DNA from: Paenibacillus massiliensis subsp. panacisoli DSM 21345
Lineage (GTDB): Bacteria > Bacillota > Bacilli > Paenibacillales > Paenibacillaceae
Direction: 5' to 3'
Length of the DNA: 64,000 nt
NCBI RefSeq assembly: GCF_000426545.1
Contig: NZ_AUFO01000001.1
Span: 434,001-498,000, forward strand
The stretch's first letter is position 1. Each line of letters starts with the position of its first letter. A program made the position numbers and the translations under genes. Shown here piece after piece: positions 45,443 through 54,359 of the stretch. The notes beneath the pieces were generated by a model that saw only the letters and a program-made list of their open reading frames with translations, was not told the origin of the DNA and did not search any database.

Positions 45443-45471
45443 TTGTCATAATGTTTACCAAATGATATAGT
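45443..45471 (+). promoter_or_regulatory. Sigma-A promoter of yqhY
   Basis: TTGTCA (45443-45448), a 17-bp spacer and an extended TGA-TATAGT (-10 at 45466-45471). The leader contains the palindrome CATGCG-T-CGCATG (45486-45498) and GAACTTATGTTC (45505-45516). Confidence 0.65.
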
Positions 45472-45536
45472 ATGAATAATAAGTACATGCGTCGCATGAA
45501 CGATGAACTTATGTTCCCGAAAGGTGTGTTGAGCGA

Positions 45537-45947
45537 ATGAGCACTGTGCCAACTGAATTTGAACGTACTGAGATTGGCGAGATTCAAATTGCCCCTGAGG
45601 TCATTGAGGTGATCGCAGGACTGGCAACGGTAGAAGTTAAAGGTGTAGCAGGGATGAGTGGCGGACTCGCAGGCGGATTCGCAGAGCTTCTGGGACGGAA
45701 GAATCTGTCCAAGGGTGTTAAAGTGGAAGTGGGTCAGCGTGAGGCAGCCGTGGACGTCTCCGTTATTATCGAATACGGGAACCGTTTGCCAGAAGTTGCT
45801 GCTCAGATTCAACATAACGTCAAGCGTTCGATTGAGACCATGACAGGATTGAATGTAGTGGAGGTCAACGTGCATATCCATGACGTTCAATTCAAATCGG
45901 CTGTAGAGAAAGTGGAAGAGACTGATCTGACTGGACGGGTCAAATAA
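45537..45947 (+). CDS. yqhY: Asp23/Gls24-family envelope stress response protein (YqhY)
   Basis: This 136-residue protein has the DUF322 fold: 'GEIQIAPEVIEVIAGLATVEVKGV' (shown in part), 'KGVKVEVGQREAAVDVSVII' and 'VEVNVHIHDVQF'. In B. subtilis yqhY follows accBC, and its loss selects acetyl-CoA carboxylase mutations, suggesting a link to fatty acid synthesis. Here it is again directly after accC but has its own promoter. AmaP and DUF2273 genes follow, as in Staphylococcus where they anchor Asp23 at the membrane. The ATG follows GAAAGGTGTG. Confidence 0.92.
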   Translation: MSTVPTEFERTEIGEIQIAPEVIEVIAGLATVEVKGVAGMSGGLAGGFAELLGRKNLSKGVKVEVGQREAAVDVSVIIEYGNRLPEVAAQIQHNVKRSIETMTGLNVVEVNVHIHDVQFKSAVEKVEETDLTGRVK

Positions 45948-45961
45948 GCATTGTCACTGAA

Positions 45962-45989
45962 AAACCCCCGACCTATGGGTCGAGGGTTT
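45962..45989 (+). terminator. Hairpin between yqhY and amaP
   Basis: AAACCC-CGACC pairs with GGTCG-GGGTTT. It lacks a proper T tract (CTCTAATTTT), so it may attenuate rather than end transcription. Confidence 0.55.
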
Positions 45990-46017
45990 ACTCTAATTTT
46001 AAGGAGGCTGTGCTCTT

Positions 46018-46560
46018 GTGGCTAAAATTATTGACAGGCTCCTGCTGTTCATCTACAGCTTGAGCATCGGGGTAATATCTATTGCAGCCATCTTCCTCCT
46101 AAGCGGAACGAATATCGGCTTTAGTCTAGGCTATATAGATGAGTACAACCTCCAGATTGTAGGGTATGTCATTGCAGGCGTGTTGCTGCTGATCAGTCTT
46201 CGATTCTTTTACATCTCCATTCGTCGGGACAAGTCCTCTACCCCTTCGATCGATCAGCGTACAGAGCATGGAGATATCCAGATCTCTATGGACACGATTG
46301 AGAATCTGTGTCTGAAGGCGGCTGCGAAGCATCGTGGGGTAAGTGATCTGAAGACGCGCATCAGGGTGGTTGAATCTGGTCTGGATATTACATTGCGTGC
46401 AGTAGTGGATGGTGACATGTCTATTCCGGCATTGACGTCGGATATCCAGAAGGGTGTACATGACCATGTAGAAGAGATTACTGGTATTCCCGTATCGAGT
46501 GTGTCTGTCTACATAGCTAATGTCACTGCTTCTCCAAGCTTCAAGAGCCGGGTGGAATAG
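46018..46560 (+). CDS. amaP: Alkaline shock response membrane anchor protein AmaP
   Basis: This 180-residue protein has two N-terminal helices (about 8-28 and 47-65) and a cytoplasmic domain. The domain itself resembles Asp23 ('GDIQISMDTIENLCLKAAAK', 'GLDITLRAVVDGDMSIPAL', 'VSVYIANVTASPSFKSRV'). AmaP anchors Asp23 to the membrane in Staphylococcus aureus. The start is a GTG at 46018 with AAGGAGG 10 bases before it. It lies between yqhY and a DUF2273 gene, and the latter starts 2 bases after its stop. Confidence 0.9.
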   Translation: MAKIIDRLLLFIYSLSIGVISIAAIFLLSGTNIGFSLGYIDEYNLQIVGYVIAGVLLLISLRFFYISIRRDKSSTPSIDQRTEHGDIQISMDTIENLCLKAAAKHRGVSDLKTRIRVVESGLDITLRAVVDGDMSIPALTSDIQKGVHDHVEEITGIPVSSVSVYIANVTASPSFKSRVE

Positions 46561-46562
46561 AG

Positions 46563-46808
46563 GTGATCTCCCTGATACAGTGGAAGGAAGTATGGGATCA
46601 ATACAAGGGCCGAATCATAGGCGTTGTAGCAGGAATTTTTTTCGGCTTTATTTATTTATGGTTTGGTTTTTGGGATATGCTGTTCTTTGTACTATTGGTG
46701 TTCATAGGATTTACGCTAGGCAGACGAAGCGATACCAATCTGGGCTCTCTCATACCATGGAGAGCGATTGGTGAATGGCTGAATGACCGATGGCGTCCGT
46801 TCAAATGA
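46563..46808 (+). CDS. DUF2273 small membrane protein
   Basis: This 81-residue protein has two closely spaced helices ('IIGVVAGIFFGFIYLWFGF' and 'MLFFVLLVFIGFTLGR') after a short amphipathic start. It matches the DUF2273 family that accompanies Asp23 and AmaP. The start is a GTG at 46563, just after the amaP stop, suggesting translational coupling. Function unknown; presumed part of the Asp23 membrane assembly. Confidence 0.87.
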   Translation: MISLIQWKEVWDQYKGRIIGVVAGIFFGFIYLWFGFWDMLFFVLLVFIGFTLGRRSDTNLGSLIPWRAIGEWLNDRWRPFK

Positions 46809-46809
46809 G

Positions 46810-46895
46810 ACCTGTAATACGCTTTCTCCAGAAGGCTTGAGCCGCAGCTACGTTGTACCCCTTGAACCATGGAGAGAGCTATTACAGGTTTTTTT
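46810..46895 (+). terminator. Long bipartite terminator after the Asp23 module
   Basis: ACCTGTAATA (46810-46819) pairs with TATTACAGGT (46880-46889) and GCTTTCTCC (46821-46829) with GGAGAGAGC (46871-46879), interrupted by one bulged C. Seven T follow. The apical region is about 41 bases, unusually large. Confidence 0.8.
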
Positions 46896-46933
46896 GTATA
46901 GCATGCTTGGTATCATGGGAGCAGGCATGTAAG

Positions 46934-46962
46934 TTGGAACATACTAAATGTGTAACTATGCT
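46934..46962 (+). promoter_or_regulatory. Sigma-A promoter of nusB
   Basis: TTGGAA (46934-46939), a 17-bp spacer and TATGCT (46957-46962). Confidence 0.5.
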
Positions 46963-47016
46963 TCACAAGAGGTTGACAAGATATCAATGCAAGAGCAGAT
47001 GCTCAGGAGGCAATGT

Positions 47017-47469
47017 ATGAAGAGACGATTGGCAAGGGAATTGACGGTACAGAGCATGTACCATATGGAAATGAACGAAGTAAGCGCCGCAGAGGCCATC
47101 GAAATGCTACTACAGGAAGCTGCAGCGGACAATGAGTCCGAGGTGGTTCTAAGCGATACAGCGAAGCTGCGTGATTATGTACAGAAGCTGGTCGAAGGCG
47201 CATGGGAGCACCGTAAGGCGCTTGATGAGCTGTTGGCCGAATACCTGAAGGGCTGGCAGGTTAGCCGTCTGTCTCGTGTGGATCGTCAGATTCTCAGATT
47301 GGCGGCTTATGAGATGGTCTTTATGGATGATGTGCCTGCCAAAGTAGCGGTCAATGAGGCCATTGAATTGTCCAAGCATTTCGGCACCGAGGAATCCGGA
47401 AAGTTCGTTAATGGAGTCCTGGGTCGTATTATTCAAGAGCTGGAGCAGCTTAAAAGCAGAAGATCTTAA
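47017..47469 (+). CDS. nusB: Transcription antitermination factor NusB
   Basis: NusB is a 150-residue all-helical protein that joins NusE (S10) in antitermination complexes on rRNA. Family blocks visible are 'MKRRLARELTVQSMYHMEM', 'SRLSRVDRQILRLAAYEM' and 'VAVNEAIELSKHFGTEES'. I place the start at the ATG at 47017, with AGGAGG 6 bases before it, not at an ATG 69 bases upstream. It lies in the conserved acc-nusB-folD order. Confidence 0.95.
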   Translation: MKRRLARELTVQSMYHMEMNEVSAAEAIEMLLQEAAADNESEVVLSDTAKLRDYVQKLVEGAWEHRKALDELLAEYLKGWQVSRLSRVDRQILRLAAYEMVFMDDVPAKVAVNEAIELSKHFGTEESGKFVNGVLGRIIQELEQLKSRRS

Positions 47470-47615
47470 TGGTTGGATGGTCATCACGTAATCAAGGTAC
47501 AAGGTAGACCAATAGAGCTACACGCATTAATTTGAGCACGAATAAACGGGCATTCAAGCATTCAAGAGTATCCTATTTACAATCAGATGATATCTTGCGA
47601 GGGAGAGTGTACACC

Positions 47616-48473
47616 ATGGCAGCACCGATTATTAATGGCAAACAAGTATCTCAGGAGATTCTTGGCGATATCGCCAAAGAAACAGCAAAGCTGAAGGAGC
47701 AAGGCGTGCAACCGGGGTTGGCTGTAGTGCTCGTCGGAGAAGACCCTGCTTCCCAGGTCTATGTCCGTAGCAAAGAGAAGACCTGTCTAGATTTGGGATA
47801 TCATTCGGAGGTTCATCGTCTTCCAGCTGAGACAAGCCAGGAGGATTTATTGTCACTGGTCGCTGAGCTGAATGCCAAGCAGGAAGTTCATGGGATTCTC
47901 GTGCAACTGCCGCTGCCTGCCCATATGGATGAGAAGGCGGTCATTAATGCAATCGCTGTGGAAAAGGATGTCGACGGCTTCCACCCAATCAATGTCGGTA
48001 ATCTGGTCATTGGGGATGATAGTCTGTTGCCGTGTACACCGGCAGGGGTCATTGAGCTAATCAAACGTGCAGGTATTGATTGTGCTGGCAAGCATGCAGT
48101 TGTCATCGGACGCAGTAATATCGTCGGTAAGCCAGTATCTCTGCTGCTCCAGCGTGAGAATGCCACTGTTACGATGTGCCATTCCCGCACAGCTAATATG
48201 AAGGAGCTTTGCAAGCAGGCGGATATTCTCGTCGTTGCGATCGGTCGTCCCAAATTCGTCGATGCGAGCTTCGTGAAGCCCGGTGCGGTTGTCATTGATG
48301 TGGGCGTGAATCGCCTGGATAATGGCAAGCTTGCTGGCGATGTTGACTTCGAGAGCGTACAAGAGATATCTGGTCCAATTACCCCAGTACCAGGTGGAGT
48401 AGGTCCTATGACGATTACCATGCTGATGCAGAACACCCTGATTGCGGCTCGTCGTGCAAGCGGCCTGAAATAA
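47616..48473 (+). CDS. folD: Methylenetetrahydrofolate dehydrogenase / cyclohydrolase
   Basis: FolD interconverts methylene-, methenyl- and formyl-tetrahydrofolate. This 285-residue enzyme shows '[14 protein letters not shown]' (catalytic Lys), '[17 protein letters not shown]', '[12 protein letters not shown]', '[17 protein letters not shown]' and the C-terminal '[15 protein letters not shown]'. The start ATG at 47616 follows GAGGGAGAG; an in-frame start 84 bases upstream adds unrelated residues. xseA begins 10 bases after its stop. Confidence 0.96.
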   Translation: MAAPIINGKQVSQEILGDIAKETAKLKEQGVQPGLAVVLVGEDPASQVYVRSKEKTCLDLGYHSEVHRLPAETSQEDLLSLVAELNAKQEVHGILVQLPLPAHMDEKAVINAIAVEKDVDGFHPINVGNLVIGDDSLLPCTPAGVIELIKRAGIDCAGKHAVVIGRSNIVGKPVSLLLQRENATVTMCHSRTANMKELCKQADILVVAIGRPKFVDASFVKPGAVVIDVGVNRLDNGKLAGDVDFESVQEISGPITPVPGGVGPMTITMLMQNTLIAARRASGLK

Positions 48474-48483
48474 GGGGCTGACT

Positions 48484-49860
48484 ATGGGAGAGCAGAAAAT
48501 CTTCTCGATCAAGGATCTGAATCGATATATACGCATGAAGCTGGAGTCCGATTCCATGCTGTCCGATGTGTGGATTCGCGGGGAGATATCCAACTTTACC
48601 CACCACTCCAGCGGTCATATGTACTTTACGCTGAAGGATGAGAGCAGTCGCATCAAGTCGATCATGTTCGCTTCTCACAATCAGCGTCTGCCGTTCGTGC
48701 CGAAGGAAGGTGCCCGGGTCATCGCTCGCGGTAACGTATCGGTCTATGAGCGTGACGGGCAGTATCAGTTCTACGCAACGCATATGCAGCCGGACGGAAT
48801 TGGTAGTCTGTATCTTGCCTATGAGCAGCTGAAGAAGAAGCTGCAGGAGGAAGGGCTATTTGCCCCTGAGAGAAAGCGTCCTCTGCCACGTATTCCGGCT
48901 GTTATTGCTGTTGTGACCTCACCTACTGGAGCAGCAGTACGTGATATTCTGATTACACTTCGTCGCAGATATCCACAGGCAGAGGTGCATCTGTACCCTG
49001 TTCTGGTGCAGGGCAAGGGAGCGGCCCCATCCATTGTGAAGGCGATTGAGACGGTGAATCGACTGGCTGAAGCCGATGTCATGATTGTGGGACGCGGAGG
49101 TGGATCACTTGAGGAGCTGTGGGCATTCAACGAGGAGATCGTAGCTCGGGCAATCTATAGCTCAACAATTCCTGTCATTTCTGCGGTAGGACATGAGACG
49201 GATTTTACGATAGCTGATTTTACGGCAGATCTACGGGCTGCTACACCTACAGCAGCAGCAGAGCTGGCTGTACCTGACATTCGTGAGCTATCTGATCAAG
49301 TGCGTCAGTTCGTGTCACGGATGAATACGGCAGTGCAGCGCCGAGCGAGGTCTGAGCGTGAACGGTTGCAGCGACTGCAGCGTTCGCCTGTGCTGGTATT
49401 CCCGCGCAGATATATGTTACAGCATGCTGAGCGTATCGATGGTCTGCGTGAACGCCTACGTCGTGCGGTTCAAGGACGTGCGAGACTTCATGTAGAGCAA
49501 AATGCGCGTCTGAGGCATGCGCTGGAGCGGCATAACCCTCGCGAGCAGGTGCAGGGAGCAAGACGGCAGCTAGATAGTCTGCGTCGCCAACTGGAGCAGG
49601 CCATTCGTTCCGGAACCAAGGAGCAGACAGCCAGACTGGGGGCCCATATCCGCCATCTTGATGCCTTGAGCCCGCTCAAGGTCATGGGCCGGGGTTATAG
49701 TCTGGTGTATGACGAGGAAGAACGTACACTCATCAAGTCACTTACCGATGTGCAACCAGGAGACATGGTAAAAATTAAGCTGAGCGACGGGCAGCTCGAC
49801 TGCCAGGTCTGGGGAATGAAGGAGGACGCGAAGAGCAGTGGCGAAGGAAACGGAGCTTAA
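48484..49860 (+). CDS. xseA: Exodeoxyribonuclease VII large subunit
   Basis: XseA (458 residues) is the catalytic subunit of a single-strand-specific exonuclease used in repair. It has an N-terminal OB fold ('[20 protein letters not shown]') and a central catalytic region ('[20 protein letters not shown]', '[15 protein letters not shown]'). An Arg-rich coiled coil (about 270-390) and a C-terminal '[11 protein letters not shown]' segment follow. The ATG follows AAGGGG. Its end overlaps the xseB start by 23 bases. Confidence 0.96.
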   Translation: MGEQKIFSIKDLNRYIRMKLESDSMLSDVWIRGEISNFTHHSSGHMYFTLKDESSRIKSIMFASHNQRLPFVPKEGARVIARGNVSVYERDGQYQFYATHMQPDGIGSLYLAYEQLKKKLQEEGLFAPERKRPLPRIPAVIAVVTSPTGAAVRDILITLRRRYPQAEVHLYPVLVQGKGAAPSIVKAIETVNRLAEADVMIVGRGGGSLEELWAFNEEIVARAIYSSTIPVISAVGHETDFTIADFTADLRAATPTAAAELAVPDIRELSDQVRQFVSRMNTAVQRRARSERERLQRLQRSPVLVFPRRYMLQHAERIDGLRERLRRAVQGRARLHVEQNARLRHALERHNPREQVQGARRQLDSLRRQLEQAIRSGTKEQTARLGAHIRHLDALSPLKVMGRGYSLVYDEEERTLIKSLTDVQPGDMVKIKLSDGQLDCQVWGMKEDAKSSGEGNGA

Positions 49861-50095
49861 ATTTGAAGAGGCGATGGCCGCCTTAGAGGATATTGTCGGA
49901 AGACTTGAACACGGAGATGTGCCGTTGGAGCAGGCGATTGAGCTCTTTCAGCAGGGCATGAAATTATCTCAAGTGTGCAGTACCAAGCTGGAGCAGGTCG
50001 AGCGCAAGATTGAAATGATCGTAGAGGAGGACGGCGAGCTGCGCAGAAAGCCGTTCGGTGGGAACATCGAAGAGGGCGAGGGTGAGAATCTTTGA
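49838..50095 (+). CDS. xseB: Exodeoxyribonuclease VII small subunit
   Basis: This 85-residue helical-hairpin partner of XseA has the family core '[20 protein letters not shown]' and '[18 protein letters not shown]'. The start is a GTG at 49838 inside the end of xseA, about 13 bases after AAGGAGG, suggesting translational coupling. Its TGA overlaps the TTG start of ispA. Confidence 0.94.
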   Translation: MAKETELKFEEAMAALEDIVGRLEHGDVPLEQAIELFQQGMKLSQVCSTKLEQVERKIEMIVEEDGELRRKPFGGNIEEGEGENL

Positions 50096-50997
50096 GTACG
50101 CAGCTGTCCTTTAAGCATTATTTACAGCAGGCCGCAGAGGCGGTCGAAGGCGCATTGCCGCATATTTTCCCTGCACATTGGGACATTCCTGTCTTGCTCA
50201 AGGAAGCCATGCATTATTCCGTAATGGCTGGCGGCAAACGCTTGCGTCCAGTGCTGGTATTAGCCGCAGCAGAAGCTTTTGGAGGTAGTCAGGAGGCTGC
50301 TATGCCAGTAGCCTGTGCTGTGGAGGTTGTTCACACCTATTCGCTGATTCACGATGATCTTCCTGCCATGGATGATGATGATCTGCGCCGTGGCAAGCCT
50401 ACGAACCATAAGGTATATGGAGAGGCTGCTGCTATTCTGGCTGGTGACGCCTTGCTTACACATGCATTCTACTGCATTATTCAGGCAGGCAGACAAGCTG
50501 GCGTATCGGCTGATGTGCTGCTCGCGATCGTAGAGGAGCTGTCAGAAATGGCCGGAGCTCGTGGCATGGTCGGCGGTCAGGTAGCAGATATGTCTGGTGA
50601 TCAAGGTATTACAAGCCTTGAAGAGCTTCAGTACATTCATCTGCATAAGACGGCGGATCTGATTATCTTCTCTTTACTCGCGGGTGGGCGAATAGGTGGT
50701 GCGAATGACCGACAGCTGGAAGCGCTGCGAACGTTCGGGCGTGATATCGGCTTGGCCTTCCAGATCCAGGATGATATCCTGGATCTGACCGGAAGCACGG
50801 ACAAGCTGGGCAAATCAACACAAAGCGATGTAAAGCAGCAAAAGGTAACTTATCCTTACTTTATTGGGCTGGACGCCTCGGCTGAGGAAGTCGAGCGACT
50901 TACGCACTCTGCCAAGACAGCGATTGTGGAGGCTGGCATCCCAGATCCGACGCGCCTGCTGGAGCTTGCGGACTATCTGATGAAGCGCGATCATTAA
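50092..50997 (+). CDS. ispA: Polyprenyl synthetase, probably farnesyl diphosphate synthase
   Basis: IspA condenses isopentenyl and dimethylallyl diphosphates to farnesyl diphosphate. This 301-residue enzyme carries the first Asp-rich motif '[14 protein letters not shown]' and the second 'QIQDDILD', plus 'GGKRLRPVL'. The start is a TTG at 50092 overlapping the xseB stop. It is followed by dxs, which supplies the same isoprenoid pathway but has its own promoter. Confidence 0.95.
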   Translation: MSTQLSFKHYLQQAAEAVEGALPHIFPAHWDIPVLLKEAMHYSVMAGGKRLRPVLVLAAAEAFGGSQEAAMPVACAVEVVHTYSLIHDDLPAMDDDDLRRGKPTNHKVYGEAAAILAGDALLTHAFYCIIQAGRQAGVSADVLLAIVEELSEMAGARGMVGGQVADMSGDQGITSLEELQYIHLHKTADLIIFSLLAGGRIGGANDRQLEALRTFGRDIGLAFQIQDDILDLTGSTDKLGKSTQSDVKQQKVTYPYFIGLDASAEEVERLTHSAKTAIVEAGIPDPTRLLELADYLMKRDH

Positions 50998-51057
50998 GCT
51001 TGGGGAGTGAATAGCCTCAAGCGTGAGTCGTGGCTGTTAGAGTCGCACATTTTTGTG

Positions 51058-51066
51058 TGATATAAT
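51058..51066 (+). promoter_or_regulatory. Extended -10 promoter of dxs
   Basis: TGA-TATAAT without a clear -35, the same arrangement as at murB and accB. Confidence 0.55.
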
Positions 51067-51134
51067 ATGGATTATGTATTACATCAGGCAACATTAACAG
51101 ATTCGACTACTTGAAGGAAAGCGGGGAGATTCGC

Positions 51135-53033
51135 GTGCTGCTTCCACACATAAAGCAACCAAGCGATTTGAAATCATTGTCTGTTGATGAGTTAGCTTCT
51201 CTCTCGGAGGAAATCCGGACATTTTTGGTGGAGAAGCTGTCTGTCACCGGAGGGCACTTGGCATCGAACCTGGGAGTGGTTGAGCTCACGGTCGCCCTGC
51301 ATTATTGCTATGACAGTCCACAGGACAAAATGATCTATGATGTCGGGCATCAAGCTTATGTGCATAAGATACTGACGGGGCGTATGGACCGTTTTGATAC
51401 CCTTCGCCAGCATGGGGGATTGTGTGGCTTCGTCAAGCGAAATGAAAGTGAGCATGATGTATGGGAGGCTGGCCATAGCAGTACTTCCCTGTCTGCTGCG
51501 ATGGGGATGGCGTTGGCCCGTGACCTTAAGGGCGAGGACAACAAGGTCATAGCTGTCATTGGCGATGGAGCCTTGACAGGGGGGATGGCCTTCGAGGCCC
51601 TGAATCATATTGGTCACGAAGGCAAGAAGCTCATGGTCATTCTTAACGATAATGAGATGTCCATTGCTCCGAATGTCGGGGCTATGCATAATTATTTGAG
51701 CAAGATTCGATCTGACCGGCATTATCTAAGAGCGAAGGATGAGCTGGAGCTATTATTGAAGCGTATTCCAGCGATCGGGGGCAAGCTCGCCAAGTCCGCT
51801 GGACGGGTCAAGGATAGTCTGAAATACATGATGGTACCAGGTGTGTTGTTCGAGGAGCTGGGCTTCACTTATCTAGGTCCGGTAGATGGTCATGATCTGC
51901 CCAAGCTCATTGAGACCTTCCACCAAGCGGATAATGTGAATGGCCCTGTGCTGGTACATGTGCTGACAACTAAGGGCAAGGGCTACAAGCCTGCGGAAGC
52001 AGATTCACATAAATGGCATGGAATCTCGCCTTACAAGATCGAGTCTGGTCAGGTGCTTAAGTCTGTGGGTAACCCGATGTATACCGAGGTATTTGGTCAG
52101 ACACTTATCGAGCTTGCGAAGCAGGATGAACGCATTGTCGCAGTAACGCCAGCAATGCCAGGCGGTTCAGGTCTGGTGCCGTTCTCGAAGGAGTTTCCCG
52201 ACCGAATGATTGATGTGGGAATTGCCGAGCAGCATGCTGCGACGATGTGTGCAGCTCTGGCGATGGAGGGAATGAAGCCGGTCTATGCGGTGTATTCTAC
52301 CTTCATGCAGCGCGCTTACGATCAGATCGTCCATGACATTTGCCGGCACAATGCCAACGTCATGTTCGCGATTGACCGTGCAGGCTTCGTCGGTGCTGAC
52401 GGAGAGACCCATCACGGGGTCTATGACGTGGCCTTCATGCGCCATATTCCGAATCTGGTCATGATGATGCCGAAGGATGAAAATGAGCTGCGTCACATGA
52501 TGAAGACAGCCCTGGATTACAATGACGGACCGATCGCATATCGCTACCCTCGTGTCAATATCTTGGGCGTCCCGCTGGATGAGGAGCTAAAGGCGATTCC
52601 AATCGGTTCATGGGAGTATCTGCGGCAAGGCGAAGGTTATGCAATTATCGCCGCAGGACCGATGCTGCAGGTTGCGACGGAAGCTGCAGATATCCTCAAG
52701 CGTGAGGGTCTACAGGTGCATATTATTAATGCCCGCTTCTTCAAGCCGCTGGACGAGGAGCTTCTACTGGAGCTTGCCCGCCAGGGAACGAAGCTGGTAG
52801 TTCTCGAAGAAGCGTCTGAAGCGGGTAGTCTGGGAAGCGCTGTGCTGGAATTCTATGCAAGACAGGCAAGCTTCGATATGCATATTCGTTTGCTGGGCAT
52901 ACCGGATTGCTTTGTTGAGCATGGCTCCATCAAGGAGCAAAGGGCTGAAGCAGGACTTACAGTAGAGTCAGTATGTTCAGAAATACGCTCCCTTGCTACA
53001 ACCCAGACCTTCGGCTACGGGCAGTCAGTATAA
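51135..53033 (+). CDS. dxs: 1-deoxy-D-xylulose-5-phosphate synthase
   Basis: Dxs condenses pyruvate and glyceraldehyde 3-phosphate, the first step of the MEP isoprenoid pathway, using thiamine diphosphate. This 632-residue protein shows '[19 protein letters not shown]', the ThDP motif '[18 protein letters not shown]', '[17 protein letters not shown]' and the C-terminal transketolase domain. I place the start at the GTG at 51135, with GGGGAG 6 bases upstream; a TTG 24 bases earlier would add unrelated residues. yqxC begins 19 bases after its stop. Confidence 0.96.
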   Translation: MLLPHIKQPSDLKSLSVDELASLSEEIRTFLVEKLSVTGGHLASNLGVVELTVALHYCYDSPQDKMIYDVGHQAYVHKILTGRMDRFDTLRQHGGLCGFVKRNESEHDVWEAGHSSTSLSAAMGMALARDLKGEDNKVIAVIGDGALTGGMAFEALNHIGHEGKKLMVILNDNEMSIAPNVGAMHNYLSKIRSDRHYLRAKDELELLLKRIPAIGGKLAKSAGRVKDSLKYMMVPGVLFEELGFTYLGPVDGHDLPKLIETFHQADNVNGPVLVHVLTTKGKGYKPAEADSHKWHGISPYKIESGQVLKSVGNPMYTEVFGQTLIELAKQDERIVAVTPAMPGGSGLVPFSKEFPDRMIDVGIAEQHAATMCAALAMEGMKPVYAVYSTFMQRAYDQIVHDICRHNANVMFAIDRAGFVGADGETHHGVYDVAFMRHIPNLVMMMPKDENELRHMMKTALDYNDGPIAYRYPRVNILGVPLDEELKAIPIGSWEYLRQGEGYAIIAAGPMLQVATEAADILKREGLQVHIINARFFKPLDEELLLELARQGTKLVVLEEASEAGSLGSAVLEFYARQASFDMHIRLLGIPDCFVEHGSIKEQRAEAGLTVESVCSEIRSLATTQTFGYGQSV

Positions 53034-53052
53034 GCAAGAATAGGGGTTAAAT

Positions 53053-53982
53053 ATGTCAGTTCCTAAAGAACGAATAGATATTCTGTTAGTTGAGCAAGGC
53101 TTCTATGACAGCCGTGAGAAAGCGAAGGCGGCAATTATGGCCGGGCTTGTGCTGGCTGGAGGAGAACGGATCGAGAAGGCAGGAATGAAGGTTCCGCGTG
53201 ATAGTGAGCTGAAGGTAAAGGGTGCAGTGCACCCATACGTCAGTCGTGGGGGATTGAAGCTGGAGAAGGCGATTCGGGAGTTCCAGCTTCAAATGGATGG
53301 AAGAGTGATGCTGGATATCGGTTCATCTACTGGTGGCTTCACGGATTGCGCACTTCAGCACGGCGCATCCTATGTGTACGCCATTGACGTTGGATACAAT
53401 CAGTTGGATTGGTCATTGCGCAATCATGAGCAGGTCTGCGTCATGGAACGAACGAATTTCCGATATACACAGCCGCAGGATTTGACGGGCCCCACTCCTG
53501 ATTTTGCGAGTATTGATGTCTCGTTTATCTCCTTAAAAATCATACTTCCTCCGCTAATGAACCTGCTGAAGCGCCCCGCGGATATTGCGGCCCTCATCAA
53601 GCCACAATTCGAGGCGGGCAGAGAGAAGGTTGGAAAATCCGGTGTCGTACGTGATTCAGCGACGCACCGCGAGGTTCTGACAACGATTCTGAACTATGCT
53701 TCTGAGCTTGGATTATCACTTCAAGGTCTTACTTTCTCACCGATTACTGGCGGCGAAGGTAACATCGAATTCCTTGCTCATTGGAGATTGGAGCAGGAGG
53801 ATACGACGGAGGGTGAGGGTTCGGGGATCCACGCTGCTTCTGGTACGAATGTTGACACGATTGCAGAAAATGATGAAGCAATTATTCAGAATACTGCAGT
53901 TCATGACCGGAAGGAACTGATTGACCAGGTTATCCGGCAAGCTAGTGAGACTTTTCAGGCAAGTGGTTCGCGCACGAAGTAA
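53053..53982 (+). CDS. yqxC: TlyA-family rRNA methyltransferase / hemolysin-like protein (YqxC)
   Basis: This 309-residue protein has an N-terminal S4 RNA-binding domain ('ERIDILLVEQGFYDSREKAK') and an FtsJ-like SAM-dependent methyltransferase domain. The latter shows 'VMLDIGSSTGGFTDCALQHG', 'VYAIDVGYNQLDWSLR' and 'FASIDVSFISLKIILP'. TlyA enzymes methylate ribose 2'-OH groups in rRNA. The last 55 residues or so are an acidic, low-complexity extension not usual in the family. It lies in the conserved dxs-yqxC-ahrC-recN order and ends at a terminator. Confidence 0.93.
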   Translation: MSVPKERIDILLVEQGFYDSREKAKAAIMAGLVLAGGERIEKAGMKVPRDSELKVKGAVHPYVSRGGLKLEKAIREFQLQMDGRVMLDIGSSTGGFTDCALQHGASYVYAIDVGYNQLDWSLRNHEQVCVMERTNFRYTQPQDLTGPTPDFASIDVSFISLKIILPPLMNLLKRPADIAALIKPQFEAGREKVGKSGVVRDSATHREVLTTILNYASELGLSLQGLTFSPITGGEGNIEFLAHWRLEQEDTTEGEGSGIHAASGTNVDTIAENDEAIIQNTAVHDRKELIDQVIRQASETFQASGSRTK

Positions 53983-53989
53983 CAAGGGT

Positions 53990-54031
53990 TCTCAAGGGTT
54001 CTCGTTCTGGGCTCTTGAGAGCTCTTTTTTT
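53990..54031 (+). terminator. Terminator after yqxC
   Basis: TCTCAAG pairs with CTTGAGA within a larger stem, followed by seven T. The 5' side contains a tandem AAGGGTTCTC repeat. Confidence 0.75.
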
Positions 54032-54060
54032 GTAAAGAAAAAAGCAATACAGTTTAGTGG

Positions 54061-54090
54061 TTGATAAAAGAACGCATGTTCGCTTATAAT
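54061..54090 (+). promoter_or_regulatory. LexA-controlled promoter upstream of the unknown gene-argR-recN cluster
   Basis: TTGATA (54061-54066) and a consensus TATAAT (54085-54090) are 18 bp apart. Between them lies AGAACGCATGTTCG (54069-54082), which fits the Gram-positive LexA (DinR) box CGAACRNRYGTTYG at all but the first base. A repressor here would block the promoter until DNA damage. The predicted start is about 54097, leaving a leader of about 260 bases. Confidence 0.8.
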
Positions 54091-54205
54091 ATGAATCAAG
54101 AGAACAAGGAATTCGGACGAACTGCCTAGAATGAATACTAGGTGGGCAGCTAGATTAGTAAGAAAGTCATCCGTATAGGGATATGGTAGAAAACGCAGTG
54201 CATAA

Positions 54206-54223
54206 TGGTGAATAATTATACCA
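54206..54223 (+). promoter_or_regulatory. Candidate ArgR (AhrC) operator in the leader
   Basis: TGGTGAATAATTATACCA resembles an ARG box (TNTGAATWWWWATTCANW), matching about 15 of 18 positions. It would allow autoregulation of argR downstream. Otherwise the leader (54097-54359) shows only a small hairpin near 54125. Confidence 0.4.
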
Positions 54224-54359
54224 ATGATGTCATGCGATTACATATTCTCTATCACATCTGGACATAGCTTGAACAGAAGCGCTTGGACGAGGTCGCAGAT
54301 TGGCAACTAAGATGAGCAAGCACGACTGCTAACTAAGCTGAAAAGGTGGATACAGTCGA

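Noticed and set aside
45505..45516. GAACTTATGTTC as a LexA box in the yqhY leader
   Set aside because: It deviates at two informative positions (first C and the purine after GAAC) and lies outside the promoter core; kept only as a generic dyad.
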